Below are positions 1 to 6,455 of a DNA stretch of 16,505 bases, piece by piece. Each line of letters starts with the position of its first letter. Position 1 is the stretch's first letter. A program made the position numbers and the translations under genes. The stretch is from NCBI GenBank assembly GCA_024277955.1, contig JAJRUE010000337.1:1-16505 (forward strand), read 5' to 3'. This DNA comes from Alphaproteobacteria bacterium (GTDB lineage Bacteria; Pseudomonadota; Alphaproteobacteria; Rhodobacterales; Rhodobacteraceae). Below the pieces are notes generated by a model, which was given only the letters and a program-made list of their open reading frames with translations, searched no databases and was not told the DNA's origin.

Positions 1-1540
1 CACCGACCCGCTTTGCAAAGCGGATCTGCTGGTCGGCAAAGGCGAAACGCGGGGCCGGGGCGCCGGCGCCGAACGGCCCCGCCGCTTCGAGGCTTTCGAT
101 CAGCTCGAGCGTGGCGGCGCCGGTCATCAAGAGCCCGTCAAGGCGCAGATCCCGCGGCCCCAGGTCGCCCGCGCCCTGCCGCGCCAGCAGTTCGCCAAGC
201 CGCGCCATCGCCGCGTCCAGCTGGTCGCGCGCCACCGTCAACCCCGCCGCCATCTTGTGACCGCCGCCTTTCAGCAGCAGCCCTTCGGCGGCCAGGCGCT
301 GGATCGCCGCGCCCAGGTCGATGCCGCTGACCGACCGGCCCGAGCCCTTGCCTTCGTCGCCGTCCAGCCCGATGACGATGGCGGGGCGGTTGGTGGCCTC
401 TTTCAGCCGGGAGGCGACGATGCCCACGACGCCCGGGTGCCAGCCTTCGCCCGCGGCCCAGACCAGCGGCGCGTCCAGCCCGCGGGCTTCGGCCTGGGCC
501 ATGGCGGCGTCGCGCACCTGGGCTTCGACATCGCGGCGTTCGGTGTTCAGCTGGTCCAGCCGCTCGGCGATCGAGGCGGCTTCCTGCGCATCGGCGGTGG
601 ACAAAAGCCGCGCGCCCAGGTCGGCCCGGCCGATCCGCCCGCCGGCGTTGATACGCGGCCCCAGCACATAGCCCAGGTGGTAGGCGCTGGGGGCGGTGTC
701 GATGCGCGCCACATCGGCCAGCGCCACCAGGCCGGGGCGCTGGCGGCGCGCCATCACCTTGAGCCCCTGGCGCACGAAGGCGCGGTTGACCCCGATCAGC
801 GGCGCGACATCGGCCACGGTGGCCAGCGCCACCAGGTCGAGCAGGCCCATCAGGTCCGGCGCGGCGGTTCCCTGGACCCGCAGCTGCCGGTTGGTTTCGA
901 CCAGGAACAGGAACACCACGCCGGCGGCGCACAGGTGCCCCAGATCGCCGGTTTCGTCCTGCCGGTTGGGATTCACCACGGCCAGCGCCGGCGGCAGGGT
1001 TTCGCCGCCCAGGTGGTGGTCCAGCACGATCACGTCGGCCCCCTTGGCGGCGGCGATGGCGCCGTGCGAGAGCGTGCCGCAATCGACGGTGACGATCAGA
1101 TCATGCGCCGCCGCCAGACCCGCCATCGCTTCGGGGTTCGGGCCATAGCCTTCGTCGATCCGGTCGGGCACATAGAGCGTCGCGTCCAGCCCCATGGCGC
1201 GCAGCCAGCTCAGCAGCAGCGCCGCCGAGGCCGCGCCGTCCACGTCGTAATCGGCAAAAACCGCAATCTTTTCACGGCCCTGCAGCGCCTGCACGAAACG
1301 CCGGGCGGCGGCGGCCATATCCCTGAGCGACAGCGGGTCAGCCAAGAGGTCGCGCAGGGCGGGGGTCAGGTAGCTTTCGGCATCCTCGACCGGCACCCCC
1401 TGGCGCACCAGCGTGCGGCACAGCGCGGCGGGCAGGGCGGTGGCCTGGGTCATGGCTTCGGCCAGGCGCTCGGCCTCGGGGGAAGGCCCCAGCCAGCGCC
1501 GCCCGGTGAGCGAGCTTTCGACGCCCAGAAAGGCGCTCAT
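1..1540 (-). CDS. recJ: single-stranded-DNA-specific exonuclease RecJ (C-terminus beyond the left edge)
   Basis: RecJ degrades single-stranded DNA 5'->3' in recombination and mismatch/base-excision repair in the cytoplasm. The frame is open from an ATG at 1540 to the window edge, giving 513 residues; the family is usually about 570-590, so roughly 60-70 residues are missing outside the window. Visible motifs are ADYDVDG (about residues 96-102), the LDHH signature of the DHH phosphoesterase family (about 168-171, just after ADVIV) and NAGGRIG (about 300), followed by a DHHA1-type region with a GGGHKMAAG stretch that is typical of the family. The start is supported by a GAGG a few bases upstream and an N-terminus (MSAFLGVESSLTGRRW) usual for alphaproteobacterial RecJ. 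It is the last gene of the hom-glpX-recJ direction, but a palindromic element and a gene remnant separate it from glpX, so it may have its own promoter. Confidence 0.95.
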   Translation of the reverse strand, partial: MSAFLGVESSLTGRRWLGPSPEAERLAEAMTQATALPAALCRTLVRQGVPVEDAESYLTPALRDLLADPLSLRDMAAAARRFVQALQGREKIAVFADYDVDGAASAALLLSWLRAMGLDATLYVPDRIDEGYGPNPEAMAGLAAAHDLIVTVDCGTLSHGAIAAAKGADVIVLDHHLGGETLPPALAVVNPNRQDETGDLGHLCAAGVVFLFLVETNRQLRVQGTAAPDLMGLLDLVALATVADVAPLIGVNRAFVRQGLKVMARRQRPGLVALADVARIDTAPSAYHLGYVLGPRINAGGRIGRADLGARLLSTADAQEAASIAERLDQLNTERRDVEAQVRDAAMAQAEARGLDAPLVWAAGEGWHPGVVGIVASRLKEATNRPAIVIGLDGDEGKGSGRSVSGIDLGAAIQRLAAEGLLLKGGGHKMAAGLTVARDQLDAAMARLGELLARQGAGDLGPRDLRLDGLLMTGAATLELIESLEAAGPFGAGAPAPRFAFADQQIRFAKRVG

Positions 1541-1557
1541 GCTGCCTCTGGGCGCAG

Positions 1558-1635
1558 GCGGGGGCTGCCTGCCCCCGCACCCCCGGGAGTATTTGGGCAA
1601 AGAAGAAACAGGCTTCTTCTTTGTTCAAATACTCC
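1558..1635. repeat. composite palindromic intergenic element (two stem-loops)
   Basis: Two adjacent hairpins lie between recJ and the hydrolase remnant. The first has arms GCGGGGGC (1558-1565) and GCCCCCGC (1571-1578) with loop TGCCT. The second has 22-nt arms at 1586-1607 and 1614-1635, matching at 20 of 22 positions around a 6-nt loop; the two mismatches become G-U pairs in plus-strand RNA. The core GGAGTATTTG with a GAAGAA purine run resembles repeats I remember being common between genes in Rhodobacteraceae; that is recollection, not a search. It could act as a transcription terminator or mRNA-stabilising structure for the minus-strand operon, or simply be a dispersed repeat. Confidence 0.75.
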
Positions 1636-1651
1636 TGCCGGAGGCAAGAAG

Positions 1652-1894
1652 TTACATGCGGGACAGGCCAAACCGGGTCTCCTCGATCGGGGCGTTGAGC
1701 GCGGCGGGCAGCGGGCTGCCGGGGGTTGTGCTCAGGTGGCGGACATGGAAAATCGGCCAGCCGTTTGCGCGCCAGTGGCGCAACAGGCTGGCCGCGTTCT
1801 TTTCGGCGTCCGTGTTATTGCGCGCGCCCCAGAACGGGTCATCGAAACCCGCCTGAAAATCGATCAGTATCAGGGCGCTGGCGCGGTTGGTCAT
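1652..1894 (-). pseudogene. truncated isochorismatase-family cysteine hydrolase
   Basis: The 80-residue frame begins MTNRASALILIDFQAGFDD, the typical N-terminus of isochorismatase-like cysteine hydrolases, with the DxQ active-site aspartate, an NN.. AE.NAA helix and an IFHVRH strand followed by STTPGSPL. Family members are about 180-200 residues; here the similarity stops near residue 63 and the protein ends in unrelated sequence. The catalytic lysine and cysteine that lie further on in the family are therefore absent, and only about 110 nt separate its stop from recJ, too little to hold the rest. It starts 2 nt after the glpX stop, so it is translationally coupled to glpX. Most likely a decayed gene; a short functional protein is possible but unlikely. 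Confidence 0.75.
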
Positions 1895-1896
1895 TC

Positions 1897-2862
1897 TCAG
1901 GGGTGCGGGTTGCGGTAGGTCATGCGCCGCACGGACCCGGTTTTCGACCGCATCAGGATGGTTTCGGTTTCCAGGAACCCCGGTTCGCGCTTGATCCCGC
2001 GCACGATCGACCCGTCGGTGACCCCGGTCGCCGCAAAGATCACATCCGCGGTCACCAGTTCGTCGCGCGCATAGATGCGGTTCAGATCCTCGATCCCGGC
2101 CTTGCGGGCGCGGCCGCGTTCGTCGTCGTTGCGAAACAGCAGCCGGCCCCACATCTGACCACCCATGCATTTCAGCGCCGCCGCCGCCAGCACCCCTTCG
2201 GGGGCGCCGCCCGAGCCCATGTACATGTCGATCCCGGTCTTTTCCGCTTCGGCGCAGTGGATCACCCCGGCCACGTCGCCATCGGTGATCAGCCGGATCG
2301 CGGCGCCGGTTTCGCGTACCTCGGAGATCAGGTCTTCGTGCCGGGGGCGTTCGAGGATGCCCACGGTGATGTCCTCGTCCTTGCAGCCGCGCGCCCTGGC
2401 CAGCGCGCGCACCCGCTCGGCCGGCGCCATGTCCAGCGACACGACGTCCTGCGGGTATCCCGCTCCGATCGCCAGCTTGTCCATGTAGACGTCGGGCGCG
2501 TGCAGCAGGGTGTGGCGAGGCGCCATGGCGATCACCGTCAGCGCGTTGGGCATGTCCTTGGCGGTCAGCGTGGTGCCTTCCAGCGGGTCCAGCGCGATGT
2601 CCACCTCGGGGCCGTCGCCCGAACCGACCTCTTCGCCGATGAACAGCATCGGGGCTTCGTCGCGCTCTCCCTCGCCGATTACCACCGTGCCCTGGATGTC
2701 GAGCAGGTTCAGCTGGTCGCGCATGGCGTTTACCGCCGCCTGGTCGGCGGCCTTTTCGTCGCCGCGCCCCACAAGACGGGCCGAGGCCATGGCCGCCGCT
2801 TCCGATACCCGCGCCAGCCCCAGCGACAGTAGCCGGTCCTGGAAAATCTGTTTATCAACCAT
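1897..2862 (-). CDS. glpX: class II fructose-1,6-bisphosphatase GlpX
   Basis: Hydrolyses fructose-1,6-bisphosphate to fructose-6-phosphate in gluconeogenesis (and the Calvin cycle where present), in the cytoplasm. The 321-residue product has the usual length and the family signatures in order: GLARVSEAAA near the N-terminus, GEGERDEAPML with metal-binding acidic residues (about 63-73), DPLEGTTL (about 92-99), LITDGDVAG, and GSGGAPEGVLAAAALKC in the second half. I chose the ATG at 2862 (MVDKQIFQDRLLSLG) because it matches the expected N-terminus; an in-frame TTG 12 nt upstream is less likely. The ribosome-binding site is only a weak purine run (AAAAAGAA). It lies downstream of hom in the same direction after a 346-nt gap, and its stop nearly touches the truncated hydrolase. 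Confidence 0.95.
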   Translation of the reverse strand: MVDKQIFQDRLLSLGLARVSEAAAMASARLVGRGDEKAADQAAVNAMRDQLNLLDIQGTVVIGEGERDEAPMLFIGEEVGSGDGPEVDIALDPLEGTTLTAKDMPNALTVIAMAPRHTLLHAPDVYMDKLAIGAGYPQDVVSLDMAPAERVRALARARGCKDEDITVGILERPRHEDLISEVRETGAAIRLITDGDVAGVIHCAEAEKTGIDMYMGSGGAPEGVLAAAALKCMGGQMWGRLLFRNDDERGRARKAGIEDLNRIYARDELVTADVIFAATGVTDGSIVRGIKREPGFLETETILMRSKTGSVRRMTYRNPHP

Positions 2863-3208
2863 GTTCTTTTTCAATGTCCCTAGTTTGGTTCACGCCAGTC
2901 CTAGCGCGCGCGCCGGGCAGGGCCAAGGGATTTGGCGGGCTGTGCGGCATGTTAACGCCAACGCCGCAGATGCAAAGCGGTTGCCGCAGCGCGGCGGCAG
3001 GGGCAGGACGCGATGACCTGGCCCCCGCCCGTTGCCCCGCCCGGCGGCCACCCAGGGCAGCGCTCGACCCGCCCCACTGGGCGGGCGCTTCTCGCCCACC
3101 CTCGGGCCGGGCGCCGCCCTCGCTTTTGTGTCGCGACACGGGCGGCGCGGCCCGATCCGGCGCGGCAGACCCCCGGACAGGCCCCCGGACAGGCCCCCAC
3201 GCGGGCGC
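2863..3208. other. hom-glpX intergenic gap, no gene seen
   Basis: This 346-nt stretch has no credible coding frame. It holds a hairpin CCCGCCC-CACT-GGGCGGG (3068-3085), a perfect 12-bp palindrome GTGTCGCGACAC (3128-3139) and a 12-nt tandem repeat of CCCCCGGACAG (3169-3180 and 3181-3192, then a partial third copy) just after the hom stop. None of the hairpins is followed by a T-run on the minus strand, so a classic intrinsic terminator is not supported. A glpX promoter is expected here but I could not identify one. Confidence 0.6.
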
Positions 3209-4495
3209 TCAGACCTCTTCGATACGGATTGCCACCGGATCGGAGGCCAGCACCCCGGTCGCGGGCATCGCGGCGATCGCGTCCTTCAGCGCCGAGCGCC
3301 GGGTCTTGTGGGTGACAATCAGCACCGGGGCCGCCGGGTCGTCGTGGCTGTATTGGCGCATCCGGTCGATCGAGATCCCGGCTTCGCCCAGCACGGTGGC
3401 GATCCTGGCCAGCGCCCCGGGTTTGTCGAGCAGCGCCATGCGCAGATAATAGGGCGCCGGCACGGTCGAGCTGGCCGGCTGCGCGCGCGCAAGCGTGGCC
3501 GCCGGCTGGCCAAAGACCGGTCCGCGCCGGCCGCGGGCGAGATCCATCACGTCGCCCATCACCGCGCTGGCGGTGGGGCCTTCGCCGGCGCCGGCGCCGC
3601 GCAGCACGATCTGGCCCACCGCGTCGCCTTCCAGCACCACCATGTTCATGGCGTTTTCCAGCTGGCCCAGCGGGCTGGAGGCGGGCACGAGGCAGGGCGA
3701 CATGCGCTGTTCCAGCCCGCGCCCGGTCATCTGCGCCACCCCCAGCAGCTTGATCCGGAACCCCATGTCGGCGGCGGCGCGGATGTCGTCGATGGTGATG
3801 CGCTCGATCCCTTCCAGGTCGACCGCGTCAAAGTCCACCTGGGTGCCAAAGGCGATGGCGGCCAGGATCGCCAGCTTGTGGCTGGCGTCGATGCCGCCGA
3901 CATCCAGCGTCGGATCGGCCTCCAGATAGCCCAGGTCCGAAGCTTCCCGGAACACCTCTTCATAGGCCAGCCCGGCGCTTTGCATCCGGGTCAGGATATA
4001 GTTGCAGGTGCCGTTCATCACCCCCATGACGCGCTGGATCTCGTTTGCGGCCAGGCTTTCGCCCAGCGCCCGGATCACCGGGATGCCGCCGGCCACCGCC
4101 GCTTCAAAGCGGATAGCGCAGCCCCTGGCCTCGGCGGCCAGCGCGAGCGCCTGGCCGTGCAGCGCCAGCATCGCCTTGTTGGCGGTGACCACGTCCTTGC
4201 CGGCGGCTATGGCGGCCTCGGTCGCGGCTTTGGCGGGGCCGTCGGCGCCGCCCACCAACTCCACCAGAACATCAACATCGTCGCGCAGCGCCAGCGCGAC
4301 GGGGTCGTCTTCCCAGGCGTAGCCGTTCAGCCGCAGCCCGCGGTCCTTGTCGCGGTTGCGCGCGCTGACCGCCGAGATCGTCACCGGCCGCCCGGCGCGG
4401 CTTTCCAGCATCCGGGCATGGCGCTGGACGATCCTGACGACGCCGCTTCCCACGGTGCCAAGACCGGCAATTCCAAGGCGCAGGGGCTCTGCCAT
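3209..4495 (-). CDS. hom: homoserine dehydrogenase
   Basis: Reduces aspartate-4-semialdehyde to homoserine with NAD(P)H, the branch point to threonine and methionine. The 428-residue product fits the ACT-domain-containing bacterial form. Seen in order: nucleotide-binding GIAGLGTVGSG (residues 7-17), VTANKAMLA, the substrate-domain stretch MGVMNGTCNYILTRM, the family motif LEADPTLDVGGIDASHKL with conserved Asp and Lys, and a C-terminal ACT-like regulatory domain starting near YYLRMALLDKPGALARIA (about 350 to the end). The ATG at 4495 has GGAGA about 9 nt upstream; an in-frame start at 4534 would add 13 residues not expected in the family. ACT domains in this family usually mediate threonine feedback inhibition. 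Its leader carries a short direct repeat described separately. Confidence 0.95.
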   Translation of the reverse strand: MAEPLRLGIAGLGTVGSGVVRIVQRHARMLESRAGRPVTISAVSARNRDKDRGLRLNGYAWEDDPVALALRDDVDVLVELVGGADGPAKAATEAAIAAGKDVVTANKAMLALHGQALALAAEARGCAIRFEAAVAGGIPVIRALGESLAANEIQRVMGVMNGTCNYILTRMQSAGLAYEEVFREASDLGYLEADPTLDVGGIDASHKLAILAAIAFGTQVDFDAVDLEGIERITIDDIRAAADMGFRIKLLGVAQMTGRGLEQRMSPCLVPASSPLGQLENAMNMVVLEGDAVGQIVLRGAGAGEGPTASAVMGDVMDLARGRRGPVFGQPAATLARAQPASSTVPAPYYLRMALLDKPGALARIATVLGEAGISIDRMRQYSHDDPAAPVLIVTHKTRRSALKDAIAAMPATGVLASDPVAIRIEEV

Positions 4496-4512
4496 CGTGT
4501 CGTCTCCGTTCT

Positions 4513-4536
4513 GGGGCGCAATTTCGGGGCGCAATT
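4513..4536. repeat. direct repeat in the hom leader
   Basis: GGGGCGCAATT occurs at 4513-4523 and again at 4526-4536, a 13-bp period, immediately upstream of the hom ribosome-binding site (read as AATTGCGCCCC twice on the hom strand). It could be a regulator-binding direct repeat or a replication-slippage duplication. No T-box or SAM-type riboswitch elements were recognised around it. Confidence 0.5.
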
Positions 4537-4609
4537 CGGGTCGGGTTTCTCTAGCGAGTTCCGCGCGCTACTGCAACGTCGCCGGTTGCGGCCCAGGCCA
4601 GGGTTCGGT

Positions 4610-4633
4610 CTACGGTTCGGGCTACGGTTCGGG
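4610..4633. repeat. 12-bp tandem duplication over a stop codon
   Basis: CTACGGTTCGGG occurs twice without a gap (4610-4621, 4622-4633), with a partial further copy just before. On the minus strand it reads CCCGAACCGTAG, so it duplicates the last Pro-Glu-Pro codons and the stop of the lipoprotein gene. The second stop is in the same frame and acts as a back-up stop. Looks like slippage. Confidence 0.6.
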
Positions 4634-4951
4634 CCGGGGCGCCAGCGGGCCGGTGTGGTGGCGGCGCACGGCGGCGGCCATGCGGGCGCGGCTGGCGGCG
4701 TCGATCACCGGGCCGCGCAGCCCATCGGCGCGCGCCCGCAAGCCGGCGGCGCGCCGGGCCAGCCAGGCGGTTTCGGCGGGCGTGCCGCGCTGGCCGTCGA
4801 AGGCGGCGAACAGGATCGGTTCCACCGGCACCAGCACCGGATAGCCGGCCCGGCGCGCCGCCGGGGAAATGGCGCGGTCGAGTTCGGGAAACTCGGCGCA
4901 GGCCGCCAGCAGCCCGAAGCCGGCAATCGTGACAAGAAACAGACGTGGCAT
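4622..4951 (-). CDS. small putative lipoprotein of unknown function
   Basis: The 109-residue product starts MPRLFLVTIAGFGLLAAC, a lipoprotein signal peptide with a lipobox (LLAAC) that puts the lipidated cysteine at residue 18, so the mature protein should be anchored to a membrane on the periplasmic side. The mature part begins AEFPELDRAISPAARRAGYPVLVPVEPIL and continues with an Ala/Arg-rich helix (AETAWLARRAAGLRARADGLRG). I do not recognise a named family. Start choice: the ATG at 4951 sits behind a GGGGGG run; an in-frame ATG at 4981 would put ten residues before the signal peptide and has no clear ribosome-binding site. It lies 126 nt upstream of hom on the same strand and is divergent from the TetR gene, so it may be a target of that regulator. 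Confidence 0.75.
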   Translation of the reverse strand: MPRLFLVTIAGFGLLAACAEFPELDRAISPAARRAGYPVLVPVEPILFAAFDGQRGTPAETAWLARRAAGLRARADGLRGPVIDAASRARMAAAVRRHHTGPLAPRPEP

Positions 4952-5020
4952 GCGCCCCCCGCGTAGCAATGCTTCGTTCATACGGGCTTGGCGGGGGCGC
5001 ACGCAAGCCGGTCTACCAAT

Positions 5021-5034
5021 TGAACGGATGTTCA
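5021..5034. promoter_or_regulatory. perfect dyad, candidate TetR operator
   Basis: TGAACGGATGTTCA is a perfect inverted repeat TGAAC-N4-GTTCA in the 97-nt gap between the divergent lipoprotein and TetR genes, ending 14 nt before the TetR start. TetR-family proteins commonly bind such dyads in their own divergent promoter region. A TTGAAC overlapping the left arm could be a -35 element. That this is the operator is inference from position and symmetry. Confidence 0.55.
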
Positions 5035-5048
5035 GATAAGAACGATTC

Positions 5049-5636
5049 ATGGCGCGAAAGACGGGGTCACATTCGAACATTACCGGGCCGCTGGTGCGCA
5101 GCGCCGCGATCCGGCTGTTTGCGCGCTATGGCTACGCGGCGGTGTCGATGCGCCAGATCGCGGCCGAGGTCGGGGTGCAGGCGGGCGCGCTCTACCTGTA
5201 TACGCCCGACAAGCAGACGCTGCTGTTCGATCTGATGCGCGAGCACCTGGAAAACCTGCTGGATGCCTGGGCCGCCGAGGACAAGCCGCAGGCCCCCCTG
5301 GCCCGGCTGGAACATTTCTGCCGCTTTCACATTCCCTACCACCTGGATCGCCCGGATTCGGTGTTCATCGCCTATATGGAGCTGCGCAATCTCGAACCCG
5401 AAAACTTCCGCGAGATCGAGCGCCTGCGCCGCCGCTACGAGGACGAGTTGGGCCAGATCCTGCAGGCCGGCCACGACAGCGGCGTGTTCAAGGTGCCCGA
5501 CAACCGGCTTGCAACCATGGCGATCATCGCCATGTTGACCGGGGTAAACACCTGGTATCAGGAGGGCGGGCGGCTGACGCGCGAACGGATCACCCGGATC
5601 TACTGGAACATGGTCCGCCGCGCGGTCGGGGCCTGA
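5049..5636 (+). CDS. TetR/AcrR-family transcriptional regulator
   Basis: A 195-residue DNA-binding repressor of the usual family length. The N-terminal helix-turn-helix (about residues 13-60) is clear: AAIRLFARYGYAAVSMRQIAAEVGVQAGALYLYTPDKQTLLFDLM, with the conserved Y-x-Y/F recognition-helix end and the K..L following it. The C-terminal ligand-binding part (HFCRFHIPYHLDRPDSVFIAYMELRNLEPENF..) resembles TetR regulators found near acyl-CoA or fatty-acid genes, but no such genes are in the window and I cannot name the ligand. It is divergent from the lipoprotein gene, and a perfect dyad precedes it. The next plus-strand gene, 258 nt on, is separated by a tandem repeat, so cotranscription is uncertain. 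Confidence 0.92.
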   Translation: MARKTGSHSNITGPLVRSAAIRLFARYGYAAVSMRQIAAEVGVQAGALYLYTPDKQTLLFDLMREHLENLLDAWAAEDKPQAPLARLEHFCRFHIPYHLDRPDSVFIAYMELRNLEPENFREIERLRRRYEDELGQILQAGHDSGVFKVPDNRLATMAIIAMLTGVNTWYQEGGRLTRERITRIYWNMVRRAVGA

Positions 5637-5696
5637 GCCGGGGGCCTGAGCAGCGGCGGCCACCCGCGCGCCGCCTGCGCCGCCCGACCGCCGAGG

Positions 5697-5845
5697 CCAG
5701 ACCCGAAAGGCCAGCCCGCAGACGCCAGACCCGCAGACGCCAGACCTGAAAAAGCCAGACCCGAACAAGCCGACCCAGACCAAGCCGCCCCCGAAACGCC
5801 AGACCCGAAACACCAGACCTGAACCAAACGGCCAACCCGGCCCTG
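5697..5845. repeat. degenerate 14/15-bp tandem repeat
   Basis: About nine to ten copies of a unit beginning CCAGACCCGAAA (variants CCAGCCCGCAGACG, CCAGACCTGAAAAAG, CCGACCCAGACCAAG) start at 5697, 5711, 5725, 5740, 5755, 5770, 5785, 5799, 5813 and 5832. Successive spacings are 14, 14, 15, 15, 15, 15, 14, 14 and 19. The array fills most of the gap between the TetR stop and the next gene. A smaller duplication of GCCTGAG (5631 and 5644) overlaps the TetR stop. No coding frame in it looks real. Confidence 0.85.
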
Positions 5846-5894
5846 ACCCGACAGCCGCAAGCGCCCCGCAAGGCCACCATGAAAAGGATACCAC

Positions 5895-6386
5895 ATGCCC
5901 CCTGAAACGATCGCCCGCATCCAGCCCACACCGACGCGCCGCGTCATGGCTTTCGGGGTGCTTGCCGGGCTGGGGGCGATGCTGGTGCTGTTTTCGTTCA
6001 GCGCGCCCTCGCTCGAACTGGGCTGGCGGCTGGTGCTGCTGCTGATGGGGGCGGCGATCGCGGTGCTGGCCGACCGGCTGCGGCGGGTCACGGCGGGCGG
6101 GATCACCCTGACGCGCGACGAGTTGCTGGATGGTCAGGGGCGGCTGATCTGCAAGGTCGACGATATCGTTTCGATCAAGCGCGGGGCGCTGGACTTCAAG
6201 CCTTCGGGCGGGTTTTCCATCCTGACGCGCAGCGCCAGCGGCCCGATCACCTGGGCGCCGGGCCTGTGGTGGCGCATTGGCCGGCGGATCGGCATCGGCG
6301 GCATCGTTCCCAAGACCGAAGCGCGCATCATGGCCGAAACCCTGACCGCGGAACTTCTCAGGCGCGGCCACACCGACATCGGCTGA
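5895..6386 (+). CDS. small two-helix membrane protein of unknown function
   Basis: The 163-residue product has two predicted transmembrane helices close together (about residues 18-37 and 41-59, split by SAPSLELGW), then a roughly 100-residue soluble part: GITLTRDELLDGQGRLICKVDDIVSIKRGALDFKPSGGFSILTR, a Trp-rich stretch GPITWAPGLWWRIGRRIGIGG, and a helical end KTEARIMAETLTAELLRRG. The beta-rich middle followed by a final helix recalls small bacterial PH-like membrane proteins, but this is only a resemblance and I assign no function. The start is the ATG at 5895 with AAAGGA about 8 nt upstream; an ATG at 5879 is in another frame. It converges on the tad operon with a 69-nt gap. Confidence 0.8.
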   Translation: MPPETIARIQPTPTRRVMAFGVLAGLGAMLVLFSFSAPSLELGWRLVLLLMGAAIAVLADRLRRVTAGGITLTRDELLDGQGRLICKVDDIVSIKRGALDFKPSGGFSILTRSASGPITWAPGLWWRIGRRIGIGGIVPKTEARIMAETLTAELLRRGHTDIG

Positions 6387-6411
6387 GCCGGGGGGGTGTT
6401 GCGGCCCACAG

Positions 6412-6434
6412 GCGCGGCGGGCGCGGCGGGCGCG
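6412..6434. repeat. short GC-only tandem repeat in convergent gap
   Basis: GCGCGGCGG occurs twice in tandem (6412-6420, 6421-6429) plus a five-base partial copy, in the 69-nt gap between two converging genes. No terminator with a T-run is visible on either strand here. Confidence 0.45.
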
Positions 6435-6455
6435 CCGGACGCACCGGGGGTCGGG

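Noticed and set aside
257..1918. Long plus-strand open frame (553 codons) opposite recJ
   Set aside because: It is antisense to recJ, which has clear DHH motifs; long antisense frames are common in such GC-rich DNA and the product is Gly/His/Gln-rich with no domain.
3128..3139. Palindrome GTGTCGCGACAC as an intrinsic terminator after hom
   Set aside because: On the hom strand it is followed by A residues, not T; the T-run lies on the wrong side.
3032..4966. 644-codon plus-strand frame opposite hom
   Set aside because: Antisense to hom, which shows nucleotide-binding, catalytic and ACT regions.
5590..5931. Minus-strand frame with repeated Val-Trp/Gly-Ser pattern over the 14/15-bp array
   Set aside because: The repeated peptide is simply a translation of the tandem repeat; mixed 14 and 15 periods break any coding phase.
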